A stretch of DNA of 64,000 bases from Saprospiraceae bacterium (GTDB taxonomy: Bacteria > Bacteroidota > Bacteroidia > Chitinophagales > Saprospiraceae): assembly GCA_028285545.1 (NCBI GenBank), contig JANQPA010000058.1, positions 62,001 through 126,000 of the forward strand. The letters are read 5' to 3'. Below are positions 49,728-58,845 of the stretch, piece after piece. The notes under the pieces were generated by a model, which made no database searches, was not told where the DNA came from, and saw only the letters and a list, made by a program, of their open reading frames with translations. The position numbers were made by a program, and so were the translations under genes. Numbering within the stretch: position 1 is the stretch's first letter; the number at the start of each line of letters is the position of its first letter.

Positions 49728-51233
49728 CTAGAATCTTCTCTTGCGCTTGCGTTTTTGCTTAACGTCGAAATGATTACCGCCCTTTTCATTATTACCACTC
49801 ACTCCACCCACTCTAATCATAGCACAACGGAATCCTAGATTTCTATCCGAACGAGTTTGCTCTTTAAATCTACGAGTTCCAGGAGATAGCCAGTAAGCAC
49901 GATCGGCCCAGGATCCTCCTTTATAAACTCTGGTACTATCACTAATCATAGTGTGTTTGCGGAAGTCATAATAAGCATTTGACTGCTCATCTCCATCCAA
50001 ATAATCAAAAACTTCTCCTCTTTTAAAGTTCTCGCGATCCGAAACGTCAGCATCACGCATTGGGCGTCTGCGTAAACGTCCCAAACTATCCAAATCATCA
50101 ACTGGGCGTCCGTCTGCATCCAGGATCAATTCTTCAAAAACTCCACCTCTATATGGGTTCAAATCATGGTTTTCTACATCTCTTAAGGTAATACTGGTCA
50201 ATGGGCGATATACATCAGCAACCCATTCATTAACATTACCCGCCATATTATATAAACCATAATCATTAGGCATAAAGGAGCGTACAGGAGCAGGGAAAGA
50301 TGCATTATCATTTAGATTACCGGCAATACCCATGTAATCCCCTTGTCCACGTTTAAAGTTGGCAAGCATGCGTCCCTGTTGCTTATCTCTTTTTTGGTAA
50401 CGCATATTGTTACCATTCCAAGGATATATTCTTCGGTCAGAAATGATTTCATCTTTTTCTGACAACAAATTTCCTTTTAGTCCTAATGCAGCATATTCCC
50501 ATTCTGCTTCGGTAGGAAGTCTGTAATCAGGCAGCATGATACCATCCTCGAAACGTACAGGCCTTTCTTCCCCTGTTGTTAGGTCTTTAAGATTTTTTCG
50601 TACGTTTCCTGTATAATGACCTGCCAGGTAAGCACCAGTATTAAATAATTCTGGATTATCATTACCCTGGTTTTGGTTTAAAATGCCTTCTTCAATTAAT
50701 AGCATTTCATTCACACGATCAGTCCTCCACTGTGAATATTGCTCTGCCTGTTCCCAAGAAACACCTACAACCGGATAATCATCGAAAGCAGGATGCCTGA
50801 AATAAGTCTGCACAAGCGGCTCATTAAAAGCTAATTCCTCTCTCCATACCAGCGTATCTGGTAAAGCATCGTTGTAGATCTCGGGATAAGAATTGCGAAG
50901 GTTTCGGCTCAACCAAAAGGTGTATTCTCTGTAATCAATATTAGATACTTCGGTTTCATCCATATAAAAGGAAGAAACAGTAACCCTTCGGGAGACATTA
51001 TTCCACTCAAAAGTGACATCCTCACCAGTAACTCCCATGGTGAAAGTACCTCCTTCGATTAAAACCAGGTTAGGACCAGCTTCCTGACCTTTATAATCTA
51101 GTTTTTCAAATCCACCCCACTTTTGGTCGTTATATTTCCATCCGGTCGTTGCTGAACGTTCTTTCTTACTGCAAGAGCTAAAAAGAAATACAACGCATAG
51201 TGCATAAACACTTAATTTCAAAAACTTTTTCAT
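49728..51233 (-). CDS. gldJ: Gliding-motility/T9SS lipoprotein GldJ
   Basis: 501 residues from the ATG at 51233, which gives a lipoprotein signal (VVFLFSSCSKKE). The body is a formylglycine-generating-enzyme (SUMF1)-like domain: GPNLVLIEGGTFTMG, FYMDETEVSNIDYREYTFWL, PVVGVSWEQAEQYSQWR, LPTEAEWEYAALG, NMAGNVNEWVADVY and GGSWADRAYWLSPGTRR. This matches GldJ, an outer-membrane-associated partner of GldK in the T9SS and gliding apparatus. Catalytic Cys residues of true formylglycine-generating enzymes are not evident. It sits among murF, porP/sprF, porU and porV. Confidence 0.9.
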   Translation of the reverse strand: MKKFLKLSVYALCVVFLFSSCSKKERSATTGWKYNDQKWGGFEKLDYKGQEAGPNLVLIEGGTFTMGVTGEDVTFEWNNVSRRVTVSSFYMDETEVSNIDYREYTFWLSRNLRNSYPEIYNDALPDTLVWREELAFNEPLVQTYFRHPAFDDYPVVGVSWEQAEQYSQWRTDRVNEMLLIEEGILNQNQGNDNPELFNTGAYLAGHYTGNVRKNLKDLTTGEERPVRFEDGIMLPDYRLPTEAEWEYAALGLKGNLLSEKDEIISDRRIYPWNGNNMRYQKRDKQQGRMLANFKRGQGDYMGIAGNLNDNASFPAPVRSFMPNDYGLYNMAGNVNEWVADVYRPLTSITLRDVENHDLNPYRGGVFEELILDADGRPVDDLDSLGRLRRRPMRDADVSDRENFKRGEVFDYLDGDEQSNAYYDFRKHTMISDSTRVYKGGSWADRAYWLSPGTRRFKEQTRSDRNLGFRCAMIRVGGVSGNNEKGGNHFDVKQKRKRKRRF

Positions 51234-51652
51234 TCTTCTTGCCAAGTTTGTTTTTAGGAATTGACGAACTGTACAAATAGTATCCTATAAAAAAGGACAT
51301 GCGAAAATAAGTGACAAATAATTGTTTTCCAAATTCAATTGTTTGTCCAATAGTTATCGAACGGTATGTTCTCAGAAAAAGTATGCGTCGGATTGACAAA
51401 CTGCATATTTTTTTTAAAATTTTGTTAATTATCTGACCTTCCGTCTGAAAACTCAGGTCTTTTATTAATTAATTCGATTTGCGATGCAAGTTGAAGTATA
51501 AGGAAGAAAGTAAAAAGTAACTACCTGCGGTAGTCAGGTAAGGACGAAATAGTTTTATTTTCAATAAATGACCAAGATCTTTAATAATAAGTCCATAGTC
51601 TTTCTGCTTTTTACCTGAGGCTTTCTACAAGCAAGTTGCATTACAAATTGCG
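51234..51652. other. 419-bp gene-free region with heptamer-type repeats
   Basis: No gene is seen between the porP/sprF and gldJ genes. AAAGTAA, AAAGTAA, CTACCTG units with a CTACCTGCGGTAGTCAGGTA palindrome-like segment occupy about 51508-51542. CTTTCTG/CTTTTTAC-type units lie opposite at about 51600-51630, followed by AAGTTGCAT, which mirrors ATGCAAGTT at about 51484-51492. The region looks like another facing-arm array. Confidence 0.5.
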
Positions 51653-52684
51653 TCAATTAAAAATTTTAAAACAGTCATTTATATCAGAGGACCTTCTTCT
51701 TCTGGCTTGCCGACTATCCTCCAGGTTAATGGTTACAGATATTTCATGAGTCCCTCCCGAGTTGAGAACGGTTAGTCTAGACATAGTTAAATCAAAACTG
51801 TAACCGATTCTAAGAACCCCATATTTAACGCCCATTAAGCCGATGGCGGCATCTGGGTTTTCGAAAGTATGGCGATACCAAAGGCCCGCAAACACCTGTC
51901 CATATCCGGCATAAGCTCCAGCATTGATTTGTCCAAAGCCAGCTTGATGCTCAAACATAATATTGGGAGAAATGAAAGTGGGTGCTTTTCTGTTATTACC
52001 TCTGCTTAAATAAAACTGAGCCCCAGCGTGAGCAGAGAAACGGGAAGGAAGACCGATACTAAGATTGTCATTCACAGAAAAGAAACGATCATCGGGCCGG
52101 TTGAGATGTTTAATGGATATACCTCCATAAAATTGCCCGCCATATACCAAAAGACCTGTTGAAAAGTCTACTTTGGTGCTGTTCAATCTATCTGGACGTA
52201 ATTCATCAGAAATGATAGGGATACCATCTGGTCCTCCAGCCCCATTTAGTGGATCCAACTGATCAACAAAAATAAGTCGATCCCAATCCAGTCGGTTTTG
52301 AATGATTCCAGCCTGTACGCCTATCTTGATCAATAAATTATCTTGTATTTGTAATTGGTAGCTATACACCCCGCTTGCGGCAATGGTTCTATAGATTCCA
52401 TCACCAGCCTCATCTCCTAAAAGAATAATCCCTAAACCTGAATTCATACTTTCAAGAGGCTGCTCATAAGTAACGGCGAAGGTTCTAAAAGCATTTGGCC
52501 AGGAAGACCACTGGTCTCTGTAATTAAGAGTAATTCGAGGCCCTAGCGTAACGCCAGCAAATGCGGGATTTAAGTGCAAGGGTGCTGCATAAAATTGACT
52601 GAAGGTCACATCCTGAGCCTGAGTGCTGATAATCCCCCCCAATAGAATAATTATATAAATAGATACTTGTCTAATCATTGACAT
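51653..52684 (-). CDS. PorP/SprF-family type IX secretion membrane protein
   Basis: 343 residues with a signal peptide (IISTQAQ near 24). The start of the mature protein DVTFSQFYAAPLHLNPAFAG is the PorP/SprF signature, followed by RITLNYRDQWSSW and a barrel of about 300 residues ending GVLRIGYSFDLTMSRL. Proteins of this family are outer-membrane barrels of the T9SS, and SprF-type members serve specific large adhesins such as SprB. No sprB-like gene is near. It lies in a T9SS neighbourhood, divergent from porU. Confidence 0.92.
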   Translation of the reverse strand: MSMIRQVSIYIIILLGGIISTQAQDVTFSQFYAAPLHLNPAFAGVTLGPRITLNYRDQWSSWPNAFRTFAVTYEQPLESMNSGLGIILLGDEAGDGIYRTIAASGVYSYQLQIQDNLLIKIGVQAGIIQNRLDWDRLIFVDQLDPLNGAGGPDGIPIISDELRPDRLNSTKVDFSTGLLVYGGQFYGGISIKHLNRPDDRFFSVNDNLSIGLPSRFSAHAGAQFYLSRGNNRKAPTFISPNIMFEHQAGFGQINAGAYAGYGQVFAGLWYRHTFENPDAAIGLMGVKYGVLRIGYSFDLTMSRLTVLNSGGTHEISVTINLEDSRQARRRRSSDINDCFKIFN

Positions 52685-52896
52685 CTATACGTTATTGAAC
52701 TAAGATAAAATAGAGTAAGTTTGTCTCGGACGACAAATAGGCCGTTTCCTCAATTATTTTTGTAATAGCTCTGAGATTATAACGTTAAAAGAATAATTGT
52801 CGGTATAAGTAGATGCAAGGTAATAATCAATTCTCTACTAATTTTGTTATACCCTTTCGCTTTCTGTAGTTACAACAGATATAATTCATACAAAAT

Positions 52897-55800
52897 ATGA
52901 AGAATTTTACGCTAACATTGAGTTTTTTTTGGGTAATAAGTCTGGCACACGCCAATTCAACCATTAATTTAAGCCTCAACTTCGATTGGAATGACAAACC
53001 TTATGAATTTTATATTGATAATAGCAAACTAGAACGGTGGTCATTTGACGGAGCTGTCCATAGTGATGAATTCCCAGGCATCCCATTTTCAATTCAAAAA
53101 TTCCCTATAGATGGGCCCGGCCGTTTAGAAGTTGAGATTGTAGCGGCCTATTTTGAAGCCTTTCCTAAAACTCCTTCCCTATTCAGCCCGGCAATAAGTG
53201 AAGAAATAAAAATGGAATCCGTGATAGTTCCTGGTAGAAACGGAGCCTATGGAAAAGTCAGCTTTTCTCCCATCATTTCCAAAGGAGGAAGTTATGAGCG
53301 ATTGACAAGGATTGACCTGCGAATCAATTATATCTTTGAGGCCCCCATTGTTAAAAGAGGCCCTCTAAATACAGAAGAATCAGTACTTGCATCAGGAGAT
53401 ATTTACAAAATTTCCGTTAACAGCACCGGAATTCATAAACTAAGCTACAGTTTTCTTAAGGATGAATTGGGAATAGACATAGATAATATTCCTCCTTCCC
53501 AAATTCAACTTTTTGGAAATGGCGGAGGAATGATCAGAGAGGACATTGAGGAAGAGCGGATTGATGATCTGGAAGAAAATGCCATTTGGATTGTCGGAGG
53601 GGATGACGGAAATTTTGATGCAAATGATTATATCCTTTTCTATGCAGAAAGTGCTGATAAATGGTATTTTGATGAATCCAGTTTACATTTTAGTTGCCCC
53701 AAAAACCTTTACTCTGATAACAACTTCTATTTTATCAAAATTGGCGGAAATGATGGTTTAAGGATTCAAGATCAAAACTCAGTTGTCGGAACCTTCTATA
53801 CTACTAATTCATTTACCGATTATGATCGTTTTGAAGAAGATAAATTCAATCTGCATCATGAATGGATCAGAGCACAAGGTTCAGGTAAATCCTGGTATGG
53901 CTCTCATTTCAAAGTAACAAGAGAATATACTTTTAATAATCTGTTTTCCTTCACAAATTTGGATCCTGGTAGTGCCATAAAATTAAGAGCCAGAATGGCC
54001 TTAAGAGCTTCTCGCCGATCGGCCTTCAGCGTAGATTTAAATGGTCAGACTGTAAACAGTAATCAGGCATCTCGAGTATCTATCCTCTCCGGCAATAGAG
54101 ACAATGAGGTGAATTATGCTTACTTCGCCAATATCAATACTGAACTTAATGTCAATGAACAGGACTTCAATTTTATTGTGCGATACCCGAATCCGGGAGG
54201 CAGTGGGGATGGTAGTGAAGGTTGGCTGGATTACATCGAAGTAAATGTAAGGAGAAAGCTGCAGATGGATGGGGATCAACTGTTGTTTCGGGATCCTGCT
54301 ACTCTGGATTATCAAAGTTCTACCTTTGAGCTTAGTAATGCCAATGATCAAATAATCATATGGGATATCTCAAATCCCTTGCAGGCAAAAAAGCAATTAT
54401 TTGATTTTAATGGCAGCCAGATCAGCTTTGGGGTCAATACCAATACCCTAAGAGAATTTGTTGCCTTTCAAATAAATGGTCAATTTCCATCACCGGAAGC
54501 TGTAGGCAAACTAGAAAACCAAAATATTCATAGCATCTTGGAAACGGATATGGTTATCTTATATCCTGAAGAGTTTGAAGCAGAAGCTCAACGTTTGGCC
54601 CAGCACAGGCGTACTCATTCTGGTTTGACGGTTGATTTGGTGCGAATTGATCAATTATTTAACGAATTCTCATCTGGCCGGCAGGACCCCACCGCCATTC
54701 GCGATTTCGTCAAAATGTTGTACGATAGAACCAATAAGTTCAGATATTTCCTACTTTTCGGAGATGGTTCTTTTGATTTTCGAGACAGATACGGCTTAGG
54801 GGGGAATTTCATTCCAGTTTATGAAGTGGAATCCTTTAATCCAATATTTGCCTATCCTACCGATGATTATTTTGGTCTTTTAGAACCCTCTACCCAAACC
54901 CGTCCAGGGGACCCTCTTTCTGGAGACTTGAGTATTTCGGTGGGCCGTTTACCTGCTCAAGATCTTCAGCAAGCCACTGTGCTTGTTGATAAAATCATTA
55001 ATTACGAGACCAACCCTCAGGTTTTTAGAGACTGGCGTAATAAAATTGCTTTTGTTGGAGATGATGAAGATGGAATGCAACATACCGAGCAAGCTGATGA
55101 GATTGCCGAAAAATTAAAACGACTCCGCCCAAATTTAAACATTGACAAAATATATATTGATGCCTTCCCACAAGTAGCTACTCCTGGAGGCACCCGTTTT
55201 CCGGAGGCCACAGAAGCCATCAATCAATCCATATTTAAAGGAGTACTTTCCATGACCTATGTTGGCCATGGTGGATCGAAGGGATGGGCTCAGGAGAGAG
55301 TCTTAAACATTTCAGATATTCTCAGTTGGAATAATGAAAATCAACTTCCATTATTAATTACGGCTACTTGTTCCTTTGCCGGATATGATGATCCCAGTTT
55401 TACTTCTGCTGGTGAGGAGGCCATTCTCAAGCCCCGAGGAGGAGCTATAGCCTTACTTACTACTGTACGGGCAGTTTTTTCGAATTTCAATAAAGAATTA
55501 ACAGATAAGGTAATGGAAGTGCTTTTTGATCGATCTTCCGGTAAAATGTTCACTTTAGGAGAGGCGATGAGAGAAACAAAAAACAGATTCACGGGCAGTT
55601 CCTTAATTATCAACTCCAGGAAGTTTGCGCTGTTAGGAGATCCAGCTGCAAGAATAGCCATACCAGAATATAATGTAGTTACAGAAAAGATTAATGGGCA
55701 GGTCGTTTCTACCGATATTGACACTTTGCGTGCACTTCAAAAGGTTACTGTAGAAGGCTATATTGCCGATGCTAATGGCCAGGCCATTGAAAATTTCAAT

Positions 55801-56775
55801 GGGATCATTTATCCGGCGGTGTTTGATAAGCAAACACAACTCAAAACCCTGGGTCAGGATTCAGATAGTTATCCCTTTGAATTTGATCTCCAAAAAAATA
55901 TTTTATTTAAAGGAAGAGCCTCCGTAACAAATGGAAAGTTTTCTTTTTCTTTTGTGATACCAAGAGATATTAATTACAGGTTGGGAATTGGAAAAATTAG
56001 TTATTACGCTGCAGATGAAGCACAGAGGATTGATGGCAGTGGAGCTTTTACCAATATTGTAATTGGGGGAACTGACCCTAACGCAATTCAGGACAATCAG
56101 GGGCCTAAGGTGGATGTATTTATGAATACTGAAGATTTTGTATTTGGTGGAATCACGGATGATAAACCTACCCTTTTAGTTAAATTGGAGGATGAAAATG
56201 GCATAAATGTGGTTGGTAACAGTATTGGCCATGACCTGGAGGGTGTTTTGGATGAAAATACACAACAAGTCCTTTTATTAAATGATTTTTATGAGTCCGA
56301 ATTAGACGATTATACAAAAGGAATGGTGCGTTTTCCTCTTTCTGACCTGGCCGAGGGCCGCCATCAAATAAGGGTTAAAGCCTGGGATGTAGCCAATAAT
56401 TCCTCAGAAGGATATACCGAATTCGTTGTAGCAACATCGGAAGGCCTGGCCTTAAGACATGTTCTAAACTACCCTAATCCCTTTACAGATCGTACCTGTT
56501 TTCAGTTTGATCATAATATCAGCGGTTTGGACCTGGATGTACAAATAAACATTTATACGGTTTCCGGACGGCTGGTTAAAACCATCAATACCTCACTGTT
56601 TTCAGATGGAGCACTTCGACAAGATGACTGCATACCCTGGGATGGGAAGGATGATTTTGGCGATAGTCTGGCTCGGGGTATTTATTTATATAAGGTAAAA
56701 GTTAGAGCTCAAAATGGCATAAATGATGCTCTTGAGAGCGAAAGTGAATTTGAAAAGTTGGTCTTATTAAAATAA
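52897..56775 (+). CDS. porU: Type IX secretion system sortase PorU
   Basis: 1292 residues with a signal peptide (ISLAHA near 20). The central domain is a gingipain-type C25 peptidase: RDFVKMLYDR, FGDGSFDFRD and YPTDDYFG, with the dyad His791 in YVGHGGSKGW and Cys825 in TATCSFAGYDD. The C-terminus has the NYPNPFTDRTCFQF...GIYLYKVKV sorting-domain-like fold found in PorU. PorU cleaves the sorting domain of T9SS cargo and attaches it to the cell surface. It lies 102 bp upstream of porV in the same direction, the usual pairing. Confidence 0.95.
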   Translation: MKNFTLTLSFFWVISLAHANSTINLSLNFDWNDKPYEFYIDNSKLERWSFDGAVHSDEFPGIPFSIQKFPIDGPGRLEVEIVAAYFEAFPKTPSLFSPAISEEIKMESVIVPGRNGAYGKVSFSPIISKGGSYERLTRIDLRINYIFEAPIVKRGPLNTEESVLASGDIYKISVNSTGIHKLSYSFLKDELGIDIDNIPPSQIQLFGNGGGMIREDIEEERIDDLEENAIWIVGGDDGNFDANDYILFYAESADKWYFDESSLHFSCPKNLYSDNNFYFIKIGGNDGLRIQDQNSVVGTFYTTNSFTDYDRFEEDKFNLHHEWIRAQGSGKSWYGSHFKVTREYTFNNLFSFTNLDPGSAIKLRARMALRASRRSAFSVDLNGQTVNSNQASRVSILSGNRDNEVNYAYFANINTELNVNEQDFNFIVRYPNPGGSGDGSEGWLDYIEVNVRRKLQMDGDQLLFRDPATLDYQSSTFELSNANDQIIIWDISNPLQAKKQLFDFNGSQISFGVNTNTLREFVAFQINGQFPSPEAVGKLENQNIHSILETDMVILYPEEFEAEAQRLAQHRRTHSGLTVDLVRIDQLFNEFSSGRQDPTAIRDFVKMLYDRTNKFRYFLLFGDGSFDFRDRYGLGGNFIPVYEVESFNPIFAYPTDDYFGLLEPSTQTRPGDPLSGDLSISVGRLPAQDLQQATVLVDKIINYETNPQVFRDWRNKIAFVGDDEDGMQHTEQADEIAEKLKRLRPNLNIDKIYIDAFPQVATPGGTRFPEATEAINQSIFKGVLSMTYVGHGGSKGWAQERVLNISDILSWNNENQLPLLITATCSFAGYDDPSFTSAGEEAILKPRGGAIALLTTVRAVFSNFNKELTDKVMEVLFDRSSGKMFTLGEAMRETKNRFTGSSLIINSRKFALLGDPAARIAIPEYNVVTEKINGQVVSTDIDTLRALQKVTVEGYIADANGQAIENFNGIIYPAVFDKQTQLKTLGQDSDSYPFEFDLQKNILFKGRASVTNGKFSFSFVIPRDINYRLGIGKISYYAADEAQRIDGSGAFTNIVIGGTDPNAIQDNQGPKVDVFMNTEDFVFGGITDDKPTLLVKLEDENGINVVGNSIGHDLEGVLDENTQQVLLLNDFYESELDDYTKGMVRFPLSDLAEGRHQIRVKAWDVANNSSEGYTEFVVATSEGLALRHVLNYPNPFTDRTCFQFDHNISGLDLDVQINIYTVSGRLVKTINTSLFSDGALRQDDCIPWDGKDDFGDSLARGIYLYKVKVRAQNGINDALESESEFEKLVLLK

Positions 56776-56877
56776 GATGACGATTTTTGCGTATGATAAA
56801 TAGTACATATCCAAAATACATGGATTTGCTCAACATTTATATCTTTGCACAAATTTTAGAAAAATTGTAGCCATCTC

Positions 56878-58080
56878 ATGAAGAAATTACTACTTCAATC
56901 TATTTTAGCTCTACTCCTAATACAGTTGAGCGCTATTGATCTACAAGCACAATGCTATGAGGGCCCTGACGGAAGGTTCTACAACCTGGACGGAACACCC
57001 TGTACCAATACAGTAGTTACAGCAGTCCCCTTCCTTCGAATCGTTGCCGATGCACGTTCAGGAGCAATGGGTGATGTTGGTATCGGCCTCTCTCCAGATC
57101 CTAACGCAATGCATTTTAATGCTTCCAAATTAGCATTTGTAGAAAATAAGCTAGGTATATCCGCAACTTATACACCTTGGTTGCGCGCTTTAGGACTGAA
57201 TGATGTCTATCTGGCCTATCTAACAGGATATTATAAATTGGACGATTTGCAGACCCTTGGATTTGGTCTGCGATATTTTTCATTGGGTACCATCCAATTT
57301 ACGGATGAAAATGGTCAACCATTGGTACCAGGACGCCCTAATGAATTTGAAGTTTCAGTAGCATATTCAAGAAAATTAAGTGATAACTTCTCCGCCGCCA
57401 TCACCGGTAAGTTTATTTATTCAAATCTTGCTGCCGGACAAATTGCGCCTGGTGGGGAAACCATCGAAGTGGGGATTGCCGGAGCTGCAGATGTTAGCTT
57501 AACCTATTTGCTGCCAATTGACATGAATACTGCTTCATCAAATTTAAGACTTGGCCTGGCTTTAACCAATATAGGTTCCAAAATCACTTATACAAGATCT
57601 ACCGTTCGGGATTTCCTTCCTGCCAATTTTGGCCTGGGAGCAGCCTGGGAAATTGATCTTAATGAATTCAACCGTATAACCATTGCTGGTGATATCAATA
57701 AATTAATGGTCCCTACTCCCTGCCAAGGAGGGGATTGCGATTTAGATGCCAATGGAGTACCTGATTATAAGGAAAAATCACCTATCTCAGGGATATTTTC
57801 CTCTTTTGGAGACGCGCCAGAAGGATTTAGTGAGGAGCTAAGAGAGCTTATGTTCTCTCTTGGAGTGGAATACTGGTATGATCAGCAATTTGCTGTTAGA
57901 GCAGGCTATTTCAATGAGCACTCTCAAAAAGGGAATCGCAAATTCTTTACAGTTGGACTAGGATTAAAGTATAATGTATTTGGTCTAAATTTTTCTTATC
58001 TGATCCCAACTACCAGTCAAAGAAATCCATTGGATAATACCTTAAGATTTTCTCTGCTATTTAATTTTGAAGGCGAATAA
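56878..58080 (+). CDS. porV: T9SS outer-membrane protein PorV (LptO)
   Basis: 400 residues with a signal peptide (IDLQAQ near 25). The mature protein begins with a short Cys-containing stretch, then VPFLRIVADARSGAMGDVGIGLSPDPNAMHFNASKLAF, the PorV signature, and a 14-strand FadL-like barrel. PorV shuttles cargo from the SprA translocon to the PorU sortase. A calcium-binding-like insert (DCDLDANGVPDYKEK) precedes the last strands. A TATCTTTG -7-like element (56840-56847) lies 31 bases upstream of its start, so it may have its own promoter. Confidence 0.95.
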   Translation: MKKLLLQSILALLLIQLSAIDLQAQCYEGPDGRFYNLDGTPCTNTVVTAVPFLRIVADARSGAMGDVGIGLSPDPNAMHFNASKLAFVENKLGISATYTPWLRALGLNDVYLAYLTGYYKLDDLQTLGFGLRYFSLGTIQFTDENGQPLVPGRPNEFEVSVAYSRKLSDNFSAAITGKFIYSNLAAGQIAPGGETIEVGIAGAADVSLTYLLPIDMNTASSNLRLGLALTNIGSKITYTRSTVRDFLPANFGLGAAWEIDLNEFNRITIAGDINKLMVPTPCQGGDCDLDANGVPDYKEKSPISGIFSSFGDAPEGFSEELRELMFSLGVEYWYDQQFAVRAGYFNEHSQKGNRKFFTVGLGLKYNVFGLNFSYLIPTTSQRNPLDNTLRFSLLFNFEGE

Positions 58081-58090
58081 AATAAAAAAA

Positions 58091-58135
58091 TTAGAGCTGA
58101 TGAATTTGGCCTCCAGCCAAATTCATCAGCTCTAA
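58091..58135. terminator. Terminator hairpin, 20-bp perfect stem
   Basis: Arms 58091-58110 and 58116-58135 are exact complements with a CTCCA loop. It lies between porV and the convergent RNase P RNA gene and has short A/T tracts at both ends. Confidence 0.8.
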
Positions 58136-58146
58136 AAGAAAAAAAT

Positions 58147-58670
58147 CGCTTTGCCAAAACTCGTAAGCCGGATTCTGTTGAGAATGTATTAAAATATTTT
58201 TTGAAAAAATACTTTATGCAATCTCTCCCGTCATTTATCTAGTATCGCCGTCACCAGCGCTATCTATCTGCCTACCCTTCTCAACTCCCGTAGGAACCAG
58301 GCGAGCTACCTGGCCAATTGATTGAGATTTACATGGCATTTCAACCCACAAGGTTTATCCCATGAACAGATTACTCAATTCACGCGTGCGCTCTTACATT
58401 AAGGGCATGGCCCCGCACGTTTTCACCCTTACCCCGAGTTACTAAAAAATTAAATTTGAAAAATAATTTATTATCAACTCGGGGCGGTATAGTTTCTGTG
58501 ACACTTTCTGTAAGGCTCAAATAAAAGACAATTTTAAAAAATCATTTTTTATCTAAGCCCTCCCATCCGTTAGATGGTGTGGTGCTCTACGTTGTCCGGA
58601 CTTTCCTCATAAATAACCAGGCAAATAAATGCCCCGCTACTCCCGCGACAGGATCCATTTTAGCAAAGCG
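58147..58670 (-). ncRNA. rnpB: RNase P RNA
   Basis: On the minus strand GAGGAAAGTCCGGAC (P4 5' strand) and ACAGAATCCGGCTTACGA (P4 3' strand) are the universal RNase P signatures; ACAGAAACTATACCGCC and GGGTGAAAACGTGCGG are also conserved. The ends pair as P1: CGCTTTGC at 58670 with GCAAAGCG ending at 58147. At about 524 nt it is long for bacteria. The extra length lies in three AT-rich extended hairpins (about 58185-58215, 58440-58485 and 58510-58560). A -7-like TATATTTA (58682-58675) fits a start near 58668. Confidence 0.95.
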
Positions 58671-58845
58671 AATGTAAATATAACGGAAAAAACCAGGAAT
58701 AAATTCCCGAATTCACTACAGATCATCAAAACCTGTAGAAGATAAGAATGGAACAAATATTAGCAGTATTCGTATATTAAATTTATCGGTTTCAAATATT
58801 TACTCCAAACTATTTGGATAGACCAAAAAACAAGCATCTATCGCC

